Shown one piece after another: positions 52,948 through 62,299 of a stretch of 64,000 bases of DNA; within the stretch, counting starts at the first letter, position 1, and each line of letters opens with the position of its first letter. The notes below the pieces were generated by a model. That model had not been told where the DNA came from. It saw nothing but the letters and a program-made list of their open reading frames with translations, and did no database searches. Source of the DNA: Macrococcoides bohemicum (GTDB lineage Bacteria; Bacillota; Bacilli; Staphylococcales; Staphylococcaceae). The stretch covers positions 1-64,000 of the forward strand of contig NZ_PZJG01000009.1 in assembly GCF_003259675.1 (NCBI RefSeq), in the 5' to 3' direction. The position numbers and the translations under genes are program-made.

Positions 52948-53628
52948 ATGTTTAGAAAATACATATTACCTATCATTATCGCAATACTCGCTGCTATCAT
53001 GCTACTATCAATCGATTACTGGAAACTACCTTTAACCGATATACTTACTTCTACCCCGTATATCGTTGTGTTATGCATACTTGCTGTATTATTTGCTATT
53101 ATCGCCTTTATTTACAGTAAGCTTGCCTATAAAGTAGATAATGACCCTAGTTTAGAACATTACGAACAGGACAGAGCATCATTTAAGAAATTTTCTGAGA
53201 TGAACATCGCTATCATTATTTCATTTTATTTCGCGCTCGGATCAATTCTATTAATCAGTATTAATGATGCGCCGTTGTATCTAGGAATTATCAGTATAAT
53301 CGTGTTAATTATTGCTATTCTCATGCGCTATTACGGCTATAGCATGATTAACAAATTGTATCCGGAACGTGATTTACCCGAGAACTTTGAAGCAGACTTT
53401 GATGACAAGCTTATTGATTCATTATCTAAAGAAGAAATGTATACGATATTTACCGGTCTATATAATGCTTTTAAAATTACTAATATTTTATTACCCGCAG
53501 CAATGATGCTGATTACGATATATGGGTATGCAACAGGCGTACCGCAACACTTCGCTCTGTCGGTTATCGCCGCTGTCGCAATCATCATCAATATCGTCTA
53601 CCAGATTACTGTCAGAAAGATGATCTAG
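52948..53628 (+). CDS. DUF3169-like membrane protein
   Basis: 226 aa, SD AGAGGAGGCC. About six membrane segments in pairs, with a soluble loop at about 70-85 and 135-160. Resembles the DUF3169 family of staphylococci and relatives; function unknown. Stands alone, with its own terminator. Confidence 0.7.
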   Translation: MFRKYILPIIIAILAAIMLLSIDYWKLPLTDILTSTPYIVVLCILAVLFAIIAFIYSKLAYKVDNDPSLEHYEQDRASFKKFSEMNIAIIISFYFALGSILLISINDAPLYLGIISIIVLIIAILMRYYGYSMINKLYPERDLPENFEADFDDKLIDSLSKEEMYTIFTGLYNAFKITNILLPAAMMLITIYGYATGVPQHFALSVIAAVAIIINIVYQITVRKMI

Positions 53629-53645
53629 ACATTTTCATAACGCAA

Positions 53646-53676
53646 TAATGCCGGATACTCTGAGTGTCCGGCATTG
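53646..53676 (+). terminator. Terminator of the DUF3169 gene
   Basis: AATGCCGGA arms pair with TCCGGCATT around a short inner helix; T-containing tail GTTATG. Confidence 0.7.
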
Positions 53677-53703
53677 TTATGTCTATTTAATAGCTTCTAT
53701 ATA

Positions 53704-53729
53704 AAAAAGACACCCAATAATGAGTGTCT
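53704..53729 (-). terminator. Terminator of the MFS gene
   Basis: AGACACCCA pairs with TGAGTGTCT (one mismatch) and is followed by six T on the minus strand. Confidence 0.8.
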
Positions 53730-53734
53730 AAAAA

Positions 53735-55009
53735 CTATGCTTGTCTATGTTCTTCTAATAATGGCTCATCCGGTTTAACAAAGAACCATAGGATAATTGC
53801 AAGTGCTGCCGGAATCAACATTAAATAGAACGTCGTATCCCAACCGAACTTCTGTACTAGTACCCCACCTAAGAATGGACTTAAGAAAGCACCGATATTA
53901 CCCCATAAGTTCATCCATCCTGAAACAGTACCTGAGTAGTTACGTCCCAGGTCAGCAGCTGAAGCCCAGCTCATACCCATCGATAAACCTACCCCACCTA
54001 AACATAGTGATAAGTAAATGATGTTCATCGTCATATCATTAGTTTGAACTGATAAGAATAATGAAATCGCAAATACGATAAATCCAAAGATTGCGATACT
54101 TGAACGTGCTTTAAATTTAGAATGACCACGTGCAACAATCGCATCTGAAATTGATCCACCAGCCATGATTAATACGAACATCATTAACCACGGTGCTGCC
54201 GCTAAGAATTTCATATCCGTTAAAATAACATGATATTCTTCTTGCAGGTAAGTTGGTAACCAGATTAAGAATAATGTGATAACGAACTGTACTACGAAAT
54301 ATTGACCGGCGATTGCAAAGAAGCTGAAACGTTGGAAGAAACGTCCCCAAGGTGCAGTTTCTTTCGTAGCACCACCTACTGCATCACGGTTTTCCATGAT
54401 ATAGTGCTTTTCCGCTTCATTCACCATCTTATGTTGTTCAGGTAAATCTTTAGCAATAACAGCCCATAGTAAAGCAATTAAAATACCGATTGCACCAAAG
54501 ATATAGAATACCGCTTCCCATCCAAACGCCTGATAAATAGCGATTGTTACAAATGGTGCAATAACAGGACCGAAGTAACTACCTGCCAGTAAGGCGCTTG
54601 AAGCACGACCTTTTTCTGATTTTGCAAACCAGTATGTGTTAAATACAGCGTTTGATGGATACATCGGTCCTTCACCAATACCGAATAAGAAACGCATCGT
54701 GTATAATAATCCGTGATTTTTAACAACCCCAGTCAGGATTGTAAATGCACTCCACCAGACTAGTGCAAATGTTAACATCTTCTTAGGACCAAATTTCTCA
54801 GCCATGATCCCTGCTGGTACCTGCATTAATGCATAACCTGCTGCAAATATAGAACCTAACATCCCAAATTGCGCTTTAGACATATTTAAATCTTCCATCA
54901 TCGGACCAGCGATATAAGAAATATTCGCTCTATCCATATAGGCAATAACCCCGATGACAAAGAACATCAATGCGAACATCCAACGCACATTAGACTTTCT
55001 TTCATTCAT
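53735..55009 (-). CDS. MFS transporter of the anion:cation symporter type
   Basis: 424 aa, 12 membrane helices. MDRANISYIAGPMMEDLNMSKAQ at the start and the MRFLFGIGEGPMYPSNAVF segment are typical of the ACS subfamily (glucarate, galactarate, hexuronate permeases). Substrate probably a sugar acid, not proven. No catabolic genes nearby. A cre-like site lies upstream. Confidence 0.85.
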   Translation of the reverse strand: MNERKSNVRWMFALMFFVIGVIAYMDRANISYIAGPMMEDLNMSKAQFGMLGSIFAAGYALMQVPAGIMAEKFGPKKMLTFALVWWSAFTILTGVVKNHGLLYTMRFLFGIGEGPMYPSNAVFNTYWFAKSEKGRASSALLAGSYFGPVIAPFVTIAIYQAFGWEAVFYIFGAIGILIALLWAVIAKDLPEQHKMVNEAEKHYIMENRDAVGGATKETAPWGRFFQRFSFFAIAGQYFVVQFVITLFLIWLPTYLQEEYHVILTDMKFLAAAPWLMMFVLIMAGGSISDAIVARGHSKFKARSSIAIFGFIVFAISLFLSVQTNDMTMNIIYLSLCLGGVGLSMGMSWASAADLGRNYSGTVSGWMNLWGNIGAFLSPFLGGVLVQKFGWDTTFYLMLIPAALAIILWFFVKPDEPLLEEHRQA

Positions 55010-55449
55010 AATATATTCTCCCCCATAATCGTTTTCGACTCACTCAGTCATCCGATGACTATATTTTTTGACTCCTCAAAAATACCACAGGATAAAACCG
55101 TTTACAATACCTTTGTGAAAAATAATATAATTTTTTTAATCCATCTCAACTTGATAAGAACAAGTATTTGTGACCCTATCACCACAATTAAAGTTATTAA
55201 TTTCACAAACTTGTTATATTGTTAAAAACAAAAACTATATAACAGTTTTAAAAACGTTTATCTCTTTAATTCTTTAATTTATTAATACTTCTGGTAAAGA
55301 CGATACAACCTAAAAAAACAATGTAATATTTCGAATAAATATTATATAAAAATATTCTGAAAAATGAAACAGATAATTTGTAACACACGACACTAATTGG
55401 TATAATATAACTGTTATAAAAATAAAATTTCATCAAGGAGTGTTTGTCA
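55010..55449. other. Divergent intergenic region, 440 bases
   Basis: Holds the promoters of the MFS gene (left) and bdhA (right). A cre-like sequence TGTAAACGGTTTTA is on the minus strand at 55093-55106 (one mismatch to the CcpA consensus). TTTGTGAAAAAT and TTTCACAAAC stretches look like loose Rex half-sites. A TATAAT (55401-55406) precedes bdhA. No ORF of note. Confidence 0.4.
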
Positions 55450-56499
55450 ATGAAAGCAGCAGTATGGTATGGTCCGAAAGATATTCGCGTAGAAGAAAAA
55501 GAAATTCGTGATATGAAACCGAACGAAGTACGTGTGAAAGTTGGCTACGCAGGTATTTGTGGATCAGATTTACACGAATATCAGGAAGGACCTGTATTTA
55601 TTCCAGTCGATAAAGAAGATGAATTAACAGGTGGAAAAGCACCTTTAATTATGGGGCATGAATTCTCTGGTACAGTCGTTGAAGTCGGAAGTGAAGTAAA
55701 AGACTTTAAAGTTGGTGACCGTGTATCTGTTAACCCAACGGTAACACATGGTAAAAGTATCGATGAACTAGACGTATATGATGGCTTTAGCTTTATTGGA
55801 TTACACACAGACGGTGGTTTCACTGATCTAGTAAACGTACCTGAAGTTAATTTGTATCACTTACCAGACTCAGTATCATTACGTGTCGCAGCAACAATTG
55901 AACCGCTTGCAGTGGGTGTGCAGGCTGTAAAAGAAAGTGAAATTGAATTCGGTGATACTGTTGCAATCTTCGGTGCCGGTCCTATCGGATTATATACGAC
56001 ACTTGCAGCACGTGCAGCTGGCGCAAGAAAGATTATCGTATTGGATTTATCAAAAGAACGTTTAGAAAAAGCATTAGAATGTGGTGCTACTGACATCATC
56101 AATTCTGGTGAAGTGGATGCAGTTGAAGCGATTAAGAAAATCGTACCTGGCGGCGTAGATCGTTCATTTGAAGTTGCAGGTGTTGCACCAACATTTAAAC
56201 AGGCAATCGATGCTACGCGCCCTCGCGGTAAAATGGTTATCGTATCAATATTTGCAGGAGACATCTCTTGGCCACCATTGCAATTAACAAACACTGGTGT
56301 GCAAATCACATCTACCATTGCTTATTCTAGAGCAAGCTACCAACAAACAATCGACTTATTAGGCAGTGGGCAAGTTGATACTGAAAATACGATTACAAAA
56401 GAAATCGAATTAGATGATATCGTCACAGAAGGCTTCGAAACATTAACGAACGATAAAAACCAAGTCAAAATCTTAGTTAAATTAAACGGCGAAGGATAA
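55450..56499 (+). CDS. bdhA: 2,3-butanediol dehydrogenase, zinc MDR family
   Basis: 349 aa from MKAAVWYGPKDIRVEEKE; a TTG two codons upstream is not used because AAGGAGTG is better spaced to the ATG. Zn ligands Cys37 (GICGSD), His/Glu in GHEFSG; Rossmann GAGPIGLYT. No structural-zinc four-Cys loop is seen. Interconverts acetoin and butanediol with NAD(H). Confidence 0.9.
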   Translation: MKAAVWYGPKDIRVEEKEIRDMKPNEVRVKVGYAGICGSDLHEYQEGPVFIPVDKEDELTGGKAPLIMGHEFSGTVVEVGSEVKDFKVGDRVSVNPTVTHGKSIDELDVYDGFSFIGLHTDGGFTDLVNVPEVNLYHLPDSVSLRVAATIEPLAVGVQAVKESEIEFGDTVAIFGAGPIGLYTTLAARAAGARKIIVLDLSKERLEKALECGATDIINSGEVDAVEAIKKIVPGGVDRSFEVAGVAPTFKQAIDATRPRGKMVIVSIFAGDISWPPLQLTNTGVQITSTIAYSRASYQQTIDLLGSGQVDTENTITKEIELDDIVTEGFETLTNDKNQVKILVKLNGEG

Positions 56500-56513
56500 T
56501 TTTTCCTAAAAAA

Positions 56514-56554
56514 ATATAAGCCCCTAATCGATTAACTCGATCAGGGGCTTATAT
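56514..56554. terminator. Terminator of bdhA
   Basis: TATAAGCCCCT pairs with AGGGGCTTATA, plus an inner ATCGA/TCGAT helix. A-rich left flank lets it also serve the minus strand. Confidence 0.85.
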
Positions 56555-56588
56555 CAATTATTTTATTCAAAATCTTCTAAAATCAAAT

Positions 56589-56753
56589 TCATTCCTTAGG
56601 TGGTTTCTTATGCTTTTCAACCTCAACCCCAGTAAAATATCCGATTGCGCCACCAATAAGAATCATAAATATAAGCATAACTATATTACTTTTCATAAAC
56701 ATTAACCCAAAGATCATTGCCATACAAAAAGCCCAGAACCATCGCTGTTGCAT
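56589..56753 (-). CDS. 54-aa small membrane protein
   Basis: SD GGAGTGATTGT then ATG. The product starts MQQRWFWAFCMAM, has two close membrane helices (about 5-20 and 23-41) with GGAIGYF in the second, and a charged tail rich in Lys and Glu ending PPKE. No family recognised. Too short for routine gene calling. Confidence 0.6.
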   Translation of the reverse strand: MQQRWFWAFCMAMIFGLMFMKSNIVMLIFMILIGGAIGYFTGVEVEKHKKPPKE

Positions 56754-56901
56754 ACAATCACTCCATTTATAAGATTACTGAAACGCAAAGTAATAATAAA
56801 TCATTGTGATTATATTATAATACACCTATTACATATTCATCCACTAAAATATAAACAAATTATTCTTAATGGATAAAATGACATCTTAATTTACCTAAAA
56901 A

Positions 56902-56924
56902 AGCCTGAGGATTTTCCTCAGGCT
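56902..56924 (-). terminator. Terminator of the usp gene
   Basis: Perfect 9-bp GC-rich stem AGCCTGAGG/CCTCAGGCT followed by T on the minus strand. Confidence 0.9.
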
Positions 56925-56931
56925 AAAACAA

Positions 56932-57432
56932 TTAGTTATAACTATATTCTCTTCTAAACTCTTCCGTAAATGCTTCAAGTTCAAAGTCATCCGGTACCTG
57001 CTCAGTACGGACAACTAGTACATCACACTTCGCATAACGTACAATCGCTTCTGAAACACTACCCATCACAAAACGTTCCAATGCATTTATACCGTTAGAG
57101 CCACAGATAATTAAATCGCAATTTGCTTTCGGCGCTATCTCTTTAGTAATAACCTGACGTGCTGCTCCGTGACCAATCTTTGTATCTACTGATTTCACGC
57201 CTTGTTCTAAAGCAATCGCTTTATAGCCATTCAACATCTTCTCAGTATACTTATCGGCATTCTCATGCAATGAACCCCGTTCACTTTCTACATTCGCGTA
57301 TGTTCTAATATCCACCACATGCACTAATGTAATTGCTGCATTATTTCTTTTCGCGATGTCGACACCCTTTTGAAATGCATACTCACTCACTTTTGAGCCA
57401 TCTACCGGAATCAAGATATGTTGATACATCAT
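56932..57432 (-). CDS. Universal stress protein family
   Basis: 166 aa from MMYQHILIPVDGS after GAGGGG. UspA fold: ILIPVDGSKVSEYAF at the start and ATP-binding CGSNGINALERFVMGSVSEAI near residue 125, the G2xG9GS/T pattern, so an ATP-binding Usp. Single gene. Confidence 0.92.
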   Translation of the reverse strand: MMYQHILIPVDGSKVSEYAFQKGVDIAKRNNAAITLVHVVDIRTYANVESERGSLHENADKYTEKMLNGYKAIALEQGVKSVDTKIGHGAARQVITKEIAPKANCDLIICGSNGINALERFVMGSVSEAIVRYAKCDVLVVRTEQVPDDFELEAFTEEFRREYSYN

Positions 57433-57502
57433 TTGTAACAGCCCCTCTCTTATCTTCATCTTTAGTATATCACCAAAATGAAAACGCTTCATTCTTTAAG
57501 TG

Positions 57503-58447
57503 CTATAAATCTAAATTCTCCACATATAAATTACGGACTTCCAGTTTCTGATCCTCATTCGGTAGGAAATACCATAAGCTATCCGCCATAATCGTACCTT
57601 CCCCAGTTAACTGGTACTTCTTCACATTATCCAATGCACCACGATATGATAACCCTAAACCTTTCAAATCGTCAAAGGACATATCCGTAACAACATTACC
57701 TTCAATATTTTTCAGGATGGCATCCAGTTTCGTCACAGATTGTACATCCACGATTTCATTCGCTAAACCTTGAATGACGATTTGCTGACGTTCCTGACGA
57801 CCAAAGTCACCACCTGCACCATCGCCTTTACGTGCACGAATAAATGCCAATGCTTTATCGCCATCTAAATGTACAGTCTGTCCTTTCACAAAGTCATAGC
57901 CATTTGCACTGAACGTTGCATTACTCTTAACGTCAATGCCTCCGACCTCACCAATTAACTTATGCATGCCATCCATATTTACTGTCGCATAATAATCAAT
58001 CGGTACGTTCATCAGCTTTTCAACTGACTGCACTGCCATCTTGGCACCACCATAGGCATAAGCATGAGCAATTTTTTCCTGCGTATCTTTTCCGACCATC
58101 TCACTATATGTATCACGTGGTATACTTACCATCACTGTCTTGTTCTTCTTCGGATTTATACTCAGCAATATAATCGAGTCGCTACGCCCTTTGTCCCCTG
58201 CAGATAATCGTTCTTCGTTCGCATCAACTCCAAATAACGCAACACTGACGGCGCCTTTATCCTGAATGCTCACTACTTTATCACGTAAATCAGATTTATC
58301 GCGACCTTCTATTTTGTGCTGAATATTATTAGCTGTCTCCTGAACTTTAAAATAAGCATTGCTTATATACCAGCCAATCCCTATCAACACGATAAAACAT
58401 AACAACACGATCCACTTTAAACAGCCACCCTTTTTACTTCTCTTCAT
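57503..58447 (-). CDS. LytR-CpsA-Psr (LCP) family ligase
   Basis: 314 aa, ATG preferred over a GTG three codons upstream. N-terminal membrane helix (about 10-30), then the LCP domain with VALFGVDA, GRSDSIILLSI, SIPRDTY and DKALAFIRARKGD-GGDFGRQERQQ: the arginine- and Asp-rich polyprenyl-pyrophosphate site. Attaches wall teichoic acid or capsule to peptidoglycan outside the membrane. Confidence 0.93.
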   Translation of the reverse strand: MKRSKKGGCLKWIVLLCFIVLIGIGWYISNAYFKVQETANNIQHKIEGRDKSDLRDKVVSIQDKGAVSVALFGVDANEERLSAGDKGRSDSIILLSINPKKNKTVMVSIPRDTYSEMVGKDTQEKIAHAYAYGGAKMAVQSVEKLMNVPIDYYATVNMDGMHKLIGEVGGIDVKSNATFSANGYDFVKGQTVHLDGDKALAFIRARKGDGAGGDFGRQERQQIVIQGLANEIVDVQSVTKLDAILKNIEGNVVTDMSFDDLKGLGLSYRGALDNVKKYQLTGEGTIMADSLWYFLPNEDQKLEVRNLYVENLDL

Positions 58448-58496
58448 TATATACACCTCTCTTAATACTTATATTACACACAAACCCTTCATTACG

Positions 58497-59129
58497 CTAT
58501 CTCGAAAACTTCCCGAAACGAAGCTTATCGCCCTCTAAGCCTAATCCACGATATCCACTGGCAAGCAATGACTGAATACGCATAAAATCCCGGCGCTCTA
58601 CTTCGATAATATCCTTACATGCAGGATGGCAGGAAAGATTCTTCAAAAAGATAAATCTCAATTTACCACCATAGAGTTTATCTATCGCTATAATATGCAT
58701 TCCCAGATGAAATTTATCTTTTAAGCTTGGTATATTATCAGGATGGACGGTAGCCATGATTACATTATAATACGGAGCAACTTCTTTAAATAGCCATTCA
58801 CCAAGTTTACGTTGTAATGACATTCCTCTGAAATCTGGATCCACAATCGTAATATCAGAATAGATTAAACCTGCTGCTTTAGCATCATTAATACCAGCAT
58901 ACGGCCCTAAATAGTCTTCTACGGGCATATGCATCGTTCTGAACGCACCAATCACACCATCAATTTGAGCGACTGCCATCCATCCTTGCCGTATATCTTC
59001 TGTGAGTTCATCAATCGGCACGGAATCCAGTTCTTCAGGGTTTACGAGGATTTCAAGCGCACGCTGCTGAATGCGTTCAATCCTATCTACATCATTCATT
59101 TCAGCCTTTCTAATATAAATATCCAACAT
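58497..59129 (-). CDS. GNAT-like acetyltransferase
   Basis: 210 aa, SD AAAGGATAACAG. GNAT features: YIRKAEMNDVDRIERIQQRA, SDITIVDPDFRGMSLQRKLGEWLF as the acyl-CoA loop. C-terminal Cys-rich piece (LSCHPACKDIIE). Substrate unknown. Precedes the LCP gene by 49 bases, so they may be cotranscribed. Confidence 0.75.
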   Translation of the reverse strand: MLDIYIRKAEMNDVDRIERIQQRALEILVNPEELDSVPIDELTEDIRQGWMAVAQIDGVIGAFRTMHMPVEDYLGPYAGINDAKAAGLIYSDITIVDPDFRGMSLQRKLGEWLFKEVAPYYNVIMATVHPDNIPSLKDKFHLGMHIIAIDKLYGGKLRFIFLKNLSCHPACKDIIEVERRDFMRIQSLLASGYRGLGLEGDKLRFGKFSR

Positions 59130-59521
59130 AAACTGTTATCCTTTCTTCTAACATCTGTTTTTAATTCACCTTTCATTATAAAGTATTATAAGGCAAAATT
59201 TACAATATATTTAAATTTAATTTATGAAGTTGATGAGCATATGAATCTATTATTAATTTACTAACAAAACTTATACATTGGACTCGCAAGCTTCATAATG
59301 TAAAAATTGTCTTTATCCAATGGCATGAGCTTCAAAAGTATAATATATTAATGTTTTTCATTTATTTTTATGATACACTATTTAAGTTAATAATATGAAA
59401 TATATTATTTACAAATACTGAAATTTATAGAAACGAAATTTTATTAATATTTCAGTTAACGCACGGTTTATTGTATGTTTTACACCAACCGCCAAATTAT
59501 CAAAAGAAATGAGCGAATTTT
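59130..59521. other. Intergenic region, 392 bases
   Basis: Very AT-rich, no ORF. ACTGAAAT (59417-59424) and ATTTCAGT (59449-59456) are an inverted repeat 24 bases apart, about 70 bases before the MarR gene, a possible operator. Confidence 0.4.
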
Positions 59522-59956
59522 ATGATCGAATTAGAACAATCTTTATTTAAAACAGTCAGCTTGATAGAAGGAAACCTCAACGAATCTTTAAATAAAGTAT
59601 ACGGTATTTCTTATACGGAATTCTTAATCCTACATAAACTCTACTTAGATAAAGAGAGTACAATTGCTGAGATACAAAAAGATATTTCATATAAGATGGA
59701 TTCTGCAAGTACAAAGACAAAGAAACTACGCGCTATGGGACTTGTTGCGAAAGAACGTCGTAAAGACGATGAAAGAAAAGTAGCAACGAAATTGACAGAT
59801 GAAGGACAAGTCTTAGTCGAAGATATATTGAATAAATACAACAATCATCAAAATAAATCATCAGTAAAATTTACTGAAAATGATGTTCGTACTTTACAAC
59901 TATTAATTGATCGTTATAGAGAGCACTTCCATACAGATTTTGATATAAACAATTAA
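59522..59956 (+). CDS. MarR/SarA-family regulator
   Basis: 144 aa. Winged-helix MarR fold: ISYTEFLILHKLYLDKESTIAEIQKDISYKMDSASTKTKKL and the wing VAKERRKDDERKVATKLTDEG. Ligand and targets not known. Converges on nhaC through a shared terminator. Confidence 0.85.
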   Translation: MIELEQSLFKTVSLIEGNLNESLNKVYGISYTEFLILHKLYLDKESTIAEIQKDISYKMDSASTKTKKLRAMGLVAKERRKDDERKVATKLTDEGQVLVEDILNKYNNHQNKSSVKFTENDVRTLQLLIDRYREHFHTDFDINN

Positions 59957-59957
59957 T

Positions 59958-59996
59958 AAAAAATGCGTTTGAGATAAAATCTCAAACGCATTTTTT
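59958..59996. terminator. Bidirectional terminator between MarR gene and nhaC
   Basis: Perfect 18-bp stem (59958-59975 with 59979-59996), three-base loop, six A and six T at the ends. Confidence 0.93.
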
Positions 59997-59999
59997 ATG

Positions 60000-61442
60000 T
60001 TAAGCTAATTCAACTGGTTGTAAATTCTGTTGCTCGAAATGAGCTCTTTCTTCTCTCGTCATCTTTACAATCTTAAAACCAGTGTAGCCATAAATGATTG
60101 AAATAACAGGTACGATAAAGTTTAAAATTGCGTAAGGTGCATATTCAGCTACACTAACGCCAAGCGTTCCTACAATAAATACACCACACGTATTCCAAGG
60201 TACAAATACACTTGTTAACGTACCACTGTCCTCTAGACATCGGGATAAATTCTTTGGATGTAAGTTCTTATCAATATATGCGCGTAAATACATACGGCTC
60301 GGCACAACGATACTGATATATTGTTCTGAACACGTTGCATTTGTAGCAAAACAACTCACAATTGTTGCAGCAATTAAGCTGCCTGTAGATTTTGCTACTA
60401 ATAAAATCTTAGAAATAATCGCATTTAACATACCACTAAACTCTAAAATACCACCGAACGTCATCGCTACAATTGTCATCGAGATGGTAAAGAACATCGA
60501 TTCAAGACCACCCTTATTGAATAATTCAGTAATTAATTCATTTTTCGATTCCATCTTATAACCAGTTTGAAGCGTGTCCATAACAGTCTTCATGTTATCC
60601 CCTTGAACAAGTTGCTGTGCACCAGCTCCTAATATAATACCAACAACTAAAGCAGGAACAGCTGGCACTTTTAACGCAACTAAGACGATAACAATTACCG
60701 GAATCAATAATAACCAAGGCGAAATGACGAATTGATCCTTCATTGCATCTAATAAAGTATCTATCTTCTTCGTATCCATATGATCACCGGCGAACTGGCG
60801 ACCAATAAAGAAGTATGCAATTAACGCAATAATGATGCCTGGAATCGTCGTAAAGAACATATGTTTAATATGAACAAATAAATCTGTTCCAGTAAGACCT
60901 GATGCTAAGTTTGTTGTATCGCTTAACGGACTCATCTTATCCCCGAAATAACTCCCTGATATTACAGCACCAGCAATCATACCAGCAGGGATGCCCATAC
61001 TTAAACCAATTCCCATACCAGCAACACCAACCGTTGCCATTGTTGACCAACTTGAACCGATGGCTAATGCTACAATGCCACAAATTAAACAAATCGTAAC
61101 TAAAAATAAACTTGGAGAAATCAACTTTAACCCGTAATAAATCATCGTAGCAACGACGCCTCCACCAATCCAGGCACCGATAACTAATCCAACCAGGATA
61201 ATAATGACAATGGCAGGTAAAGCAAGTTTAATCCCTTTGTACATCATCTCTTCAATTTCTTCCCATGTAAAGCCATGTTGATGTGCAACAATTGCTGCAA
61301 TCGCAGTACCGATCATCAATGGAATATGTGGCGCTTGCTCTAACACAACAACTGTAAATAACATACTCGCAATCATGAAGACAAGCGGTACGAGTGCCCA
61401 CCAAACATTTATTTCTTTCTTTTGTTTTAATTTATTATTCAT
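60000..61442 (-). CDS. nhaC: Na+/H+ antiporter NhaC
   Basis: 480 aa, about 11-12 membrane helices. NhaC family marks: GSSWSTMATVGVAGMGIG, SGSYFGDKMSPLSDTTNLA and CSEQYISIVVPSRMY, FVPWNTCGVF. Exports Na+ (or malate/lactate-linked in some members). Single gene. Confidence 0.92.
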   Translation of the reverse strand: MNNKLKQKKEINVWWALVPLVFMIASMLFTVVVLEQAPHIPLMIGTAIAAIVAHQHGFTWEEIEEMMYKGIKLALPAIVIIILVGLVIGAWIGGGVVATMIYYGLKLISPSLFLVTICLICGIVALAIGSSWSTMATVGVAGMGIGLSMGIPAGMIAGAVISGSYFGDKMSPLSDTTNLASGLTGTDLFVHIKHMFFTTIPGIIIALIAYFFIGRQFAGDHMDTKKIDTLLDAMKDQFVISPWLLLIPVIVIVLVALKVPAVPALVVGIILGAGAQQLVQGDNMKTVMDTLQTGYKMESKNELITELFNKGGLESMFFTISMTIVAMTFGGILEFSGMLNAIISKILLVAKSTGSLIAATIVSCFATNATCSEQYISIVVPSRMYLRAYIDKNLHPKNLSRCLEDSGTLTSVFVPWNTCGVFIVGTLGVSVAEYAPYAILNFIVPVISIIYGYTGFKIVKMTREERAHFEQQNLQPVELA

Positions 61443-61558
61443 ACCCTTTAATATCCTCCCACCAATGTTGAAATCGTTTACATTAATAGTTTAATGGAAT
61501 AAAGATGAAAAATCTACACTAATTTTCGAAATACTTAAATTATTTAAAAATCTAAAAA

Positions 61559-61586
61559 AGAGACATGTTGCAACCAACATGTCTCT
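61559..61586 (-). terminator. Terminator of the protease remnant
   Basis: Perfect 12-bp stem (61559-61570 with 61575-61586), CAAC loop and T-run on the minus strand. Shows that a transcription unit once ended here. Confidence 0.85.
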
Positions 61587-61605
61587 AAAAATATTTTCGA
61601 ATAAA

Positions 61606-61818
61606 TTAATACATATGCTTGCTAACAAAACGTCCCGTATAGCCATACAATGACTCTGCTCCACTATATTCAACCTTACCTAGACGTGTATCATCTCCAC
61701 CGTAAAGGTCATATCCATATGTGCGTCGTCCATACACACTTAATTTACTATCAAATAACGGAGAACCTGATGCCCCTGCTCTGAATTTATCTTTCAATAC
61801 AAATAAGGAGAAGTATTA
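61606..61818 (-). pseudogene. C-terminal remnant of a V8/trypsin-like serine protease
   Basis: About 70 codons, opened by a stop (TAA) and with no ribosome site. It contains GASGSPLFDS, the nucleophile motif of secreted chymotrypsin-fold proteases (GNSGSP in V8), followed by a VYG-RTYGYD strand and a short Tyr/Gly-rich end. The His and Asp halves of the catalytic triad are absent upstream. A bacteriocin of the Lcn972 type was considered but does not fit. Confidence 0.5.
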
Positions 61819-61922
61819 AAAAGAGTAACCGTAAAATTTTTACTTAAACAAAATGAAGATAAGAACAAAAGTGGATTTTTATAATAAGGAAATTTTACAT
61901 CTAATTGTCTATAGAAAATAAA

Positions 61923-61965
61923 AGAAAGTAATTAGCATTAATTAATTTCATGCTTAATCACTTTC
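61923..61965 (-). terminator. Terminator overlapping the 44-aa peptide stop
   Basis: GAAAGT-ATTA-CAT arms pair with ATG-T-AAT-ACTTTC with small mismatches; the stop codon (61954-61956) is in the right arm. T-rich tail on the minus strand. Confidence 0.65.
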
Positions 61966-62088
61966 TTCTGATTTCGTTTTGTCGATGATCATCGCCACTA
62001 CCGTTAAAGTACCGATGATCAGAGAAGATACAATTGCATTATTTGGCCCTATAGCGAATAAGGTCAGTTGTGCTAATAACTGTTCCAT
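61954..62088 (-). CDS. 44-aa small membrane peptide
   Basis: ATG (MEQLLAQLTL) with AAAAGGAGC ten bases upstream; another ATG in a different frame lies between and gives only 17 codons. Product has one membrane helix (about 16-36, SSLIIGTLTVVAMII) and an acidic end KSEESD. The layout (short hydrophobic peptide, strong hairpin over the stop) resembles type I toxins or holin-like peptides, but no family is recognised. Confidence 0.55.
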   Translation of the reverse strand: MEQLLAQLTLFAIGPNNAIVSSLIIGTLTVVAMIIDKTKSEESD

Positions 62089-62200
62089 ACATTGTTCGCT
62101 CCTTTTCATCGTGTAATATACAATCAATATTTATCTTATTATAGCTTCTATTATCTGAAAATTCAAACACATAAATGTAACATTTTTATTACAAAAATTC

Positions 62201-62241
62201 ATAAAAAAAGTAACACACACTCAATCGAGTGCGTGTTACTT
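62201..62241 (-). terminator. Terminator of the adhesin gene
   Basis: AAGTAACAC-ACTC pairs with GAGT-GTGTTACTT; seven T on the minus strand. Confidence 0.88.
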
Positions 62242-62299
62242 AAAAATATAAACTTAGTTATTAATCCAGACGTCTCTGAAATAACTGATAAGTTCATTA

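Noticed and set aside
55857-56318. 153-codon minus-strand frame
   Set aside because: Antisense to bdhA with no ribosome site; bdhA is a clear family member.
61606-61797. Lactococcin 972-type bacteriocin
   Set aside because: The short Tyr/Gly-rich frame suggested it, but there is no signal peptide and the GASGSP motif fits a protease tail better.
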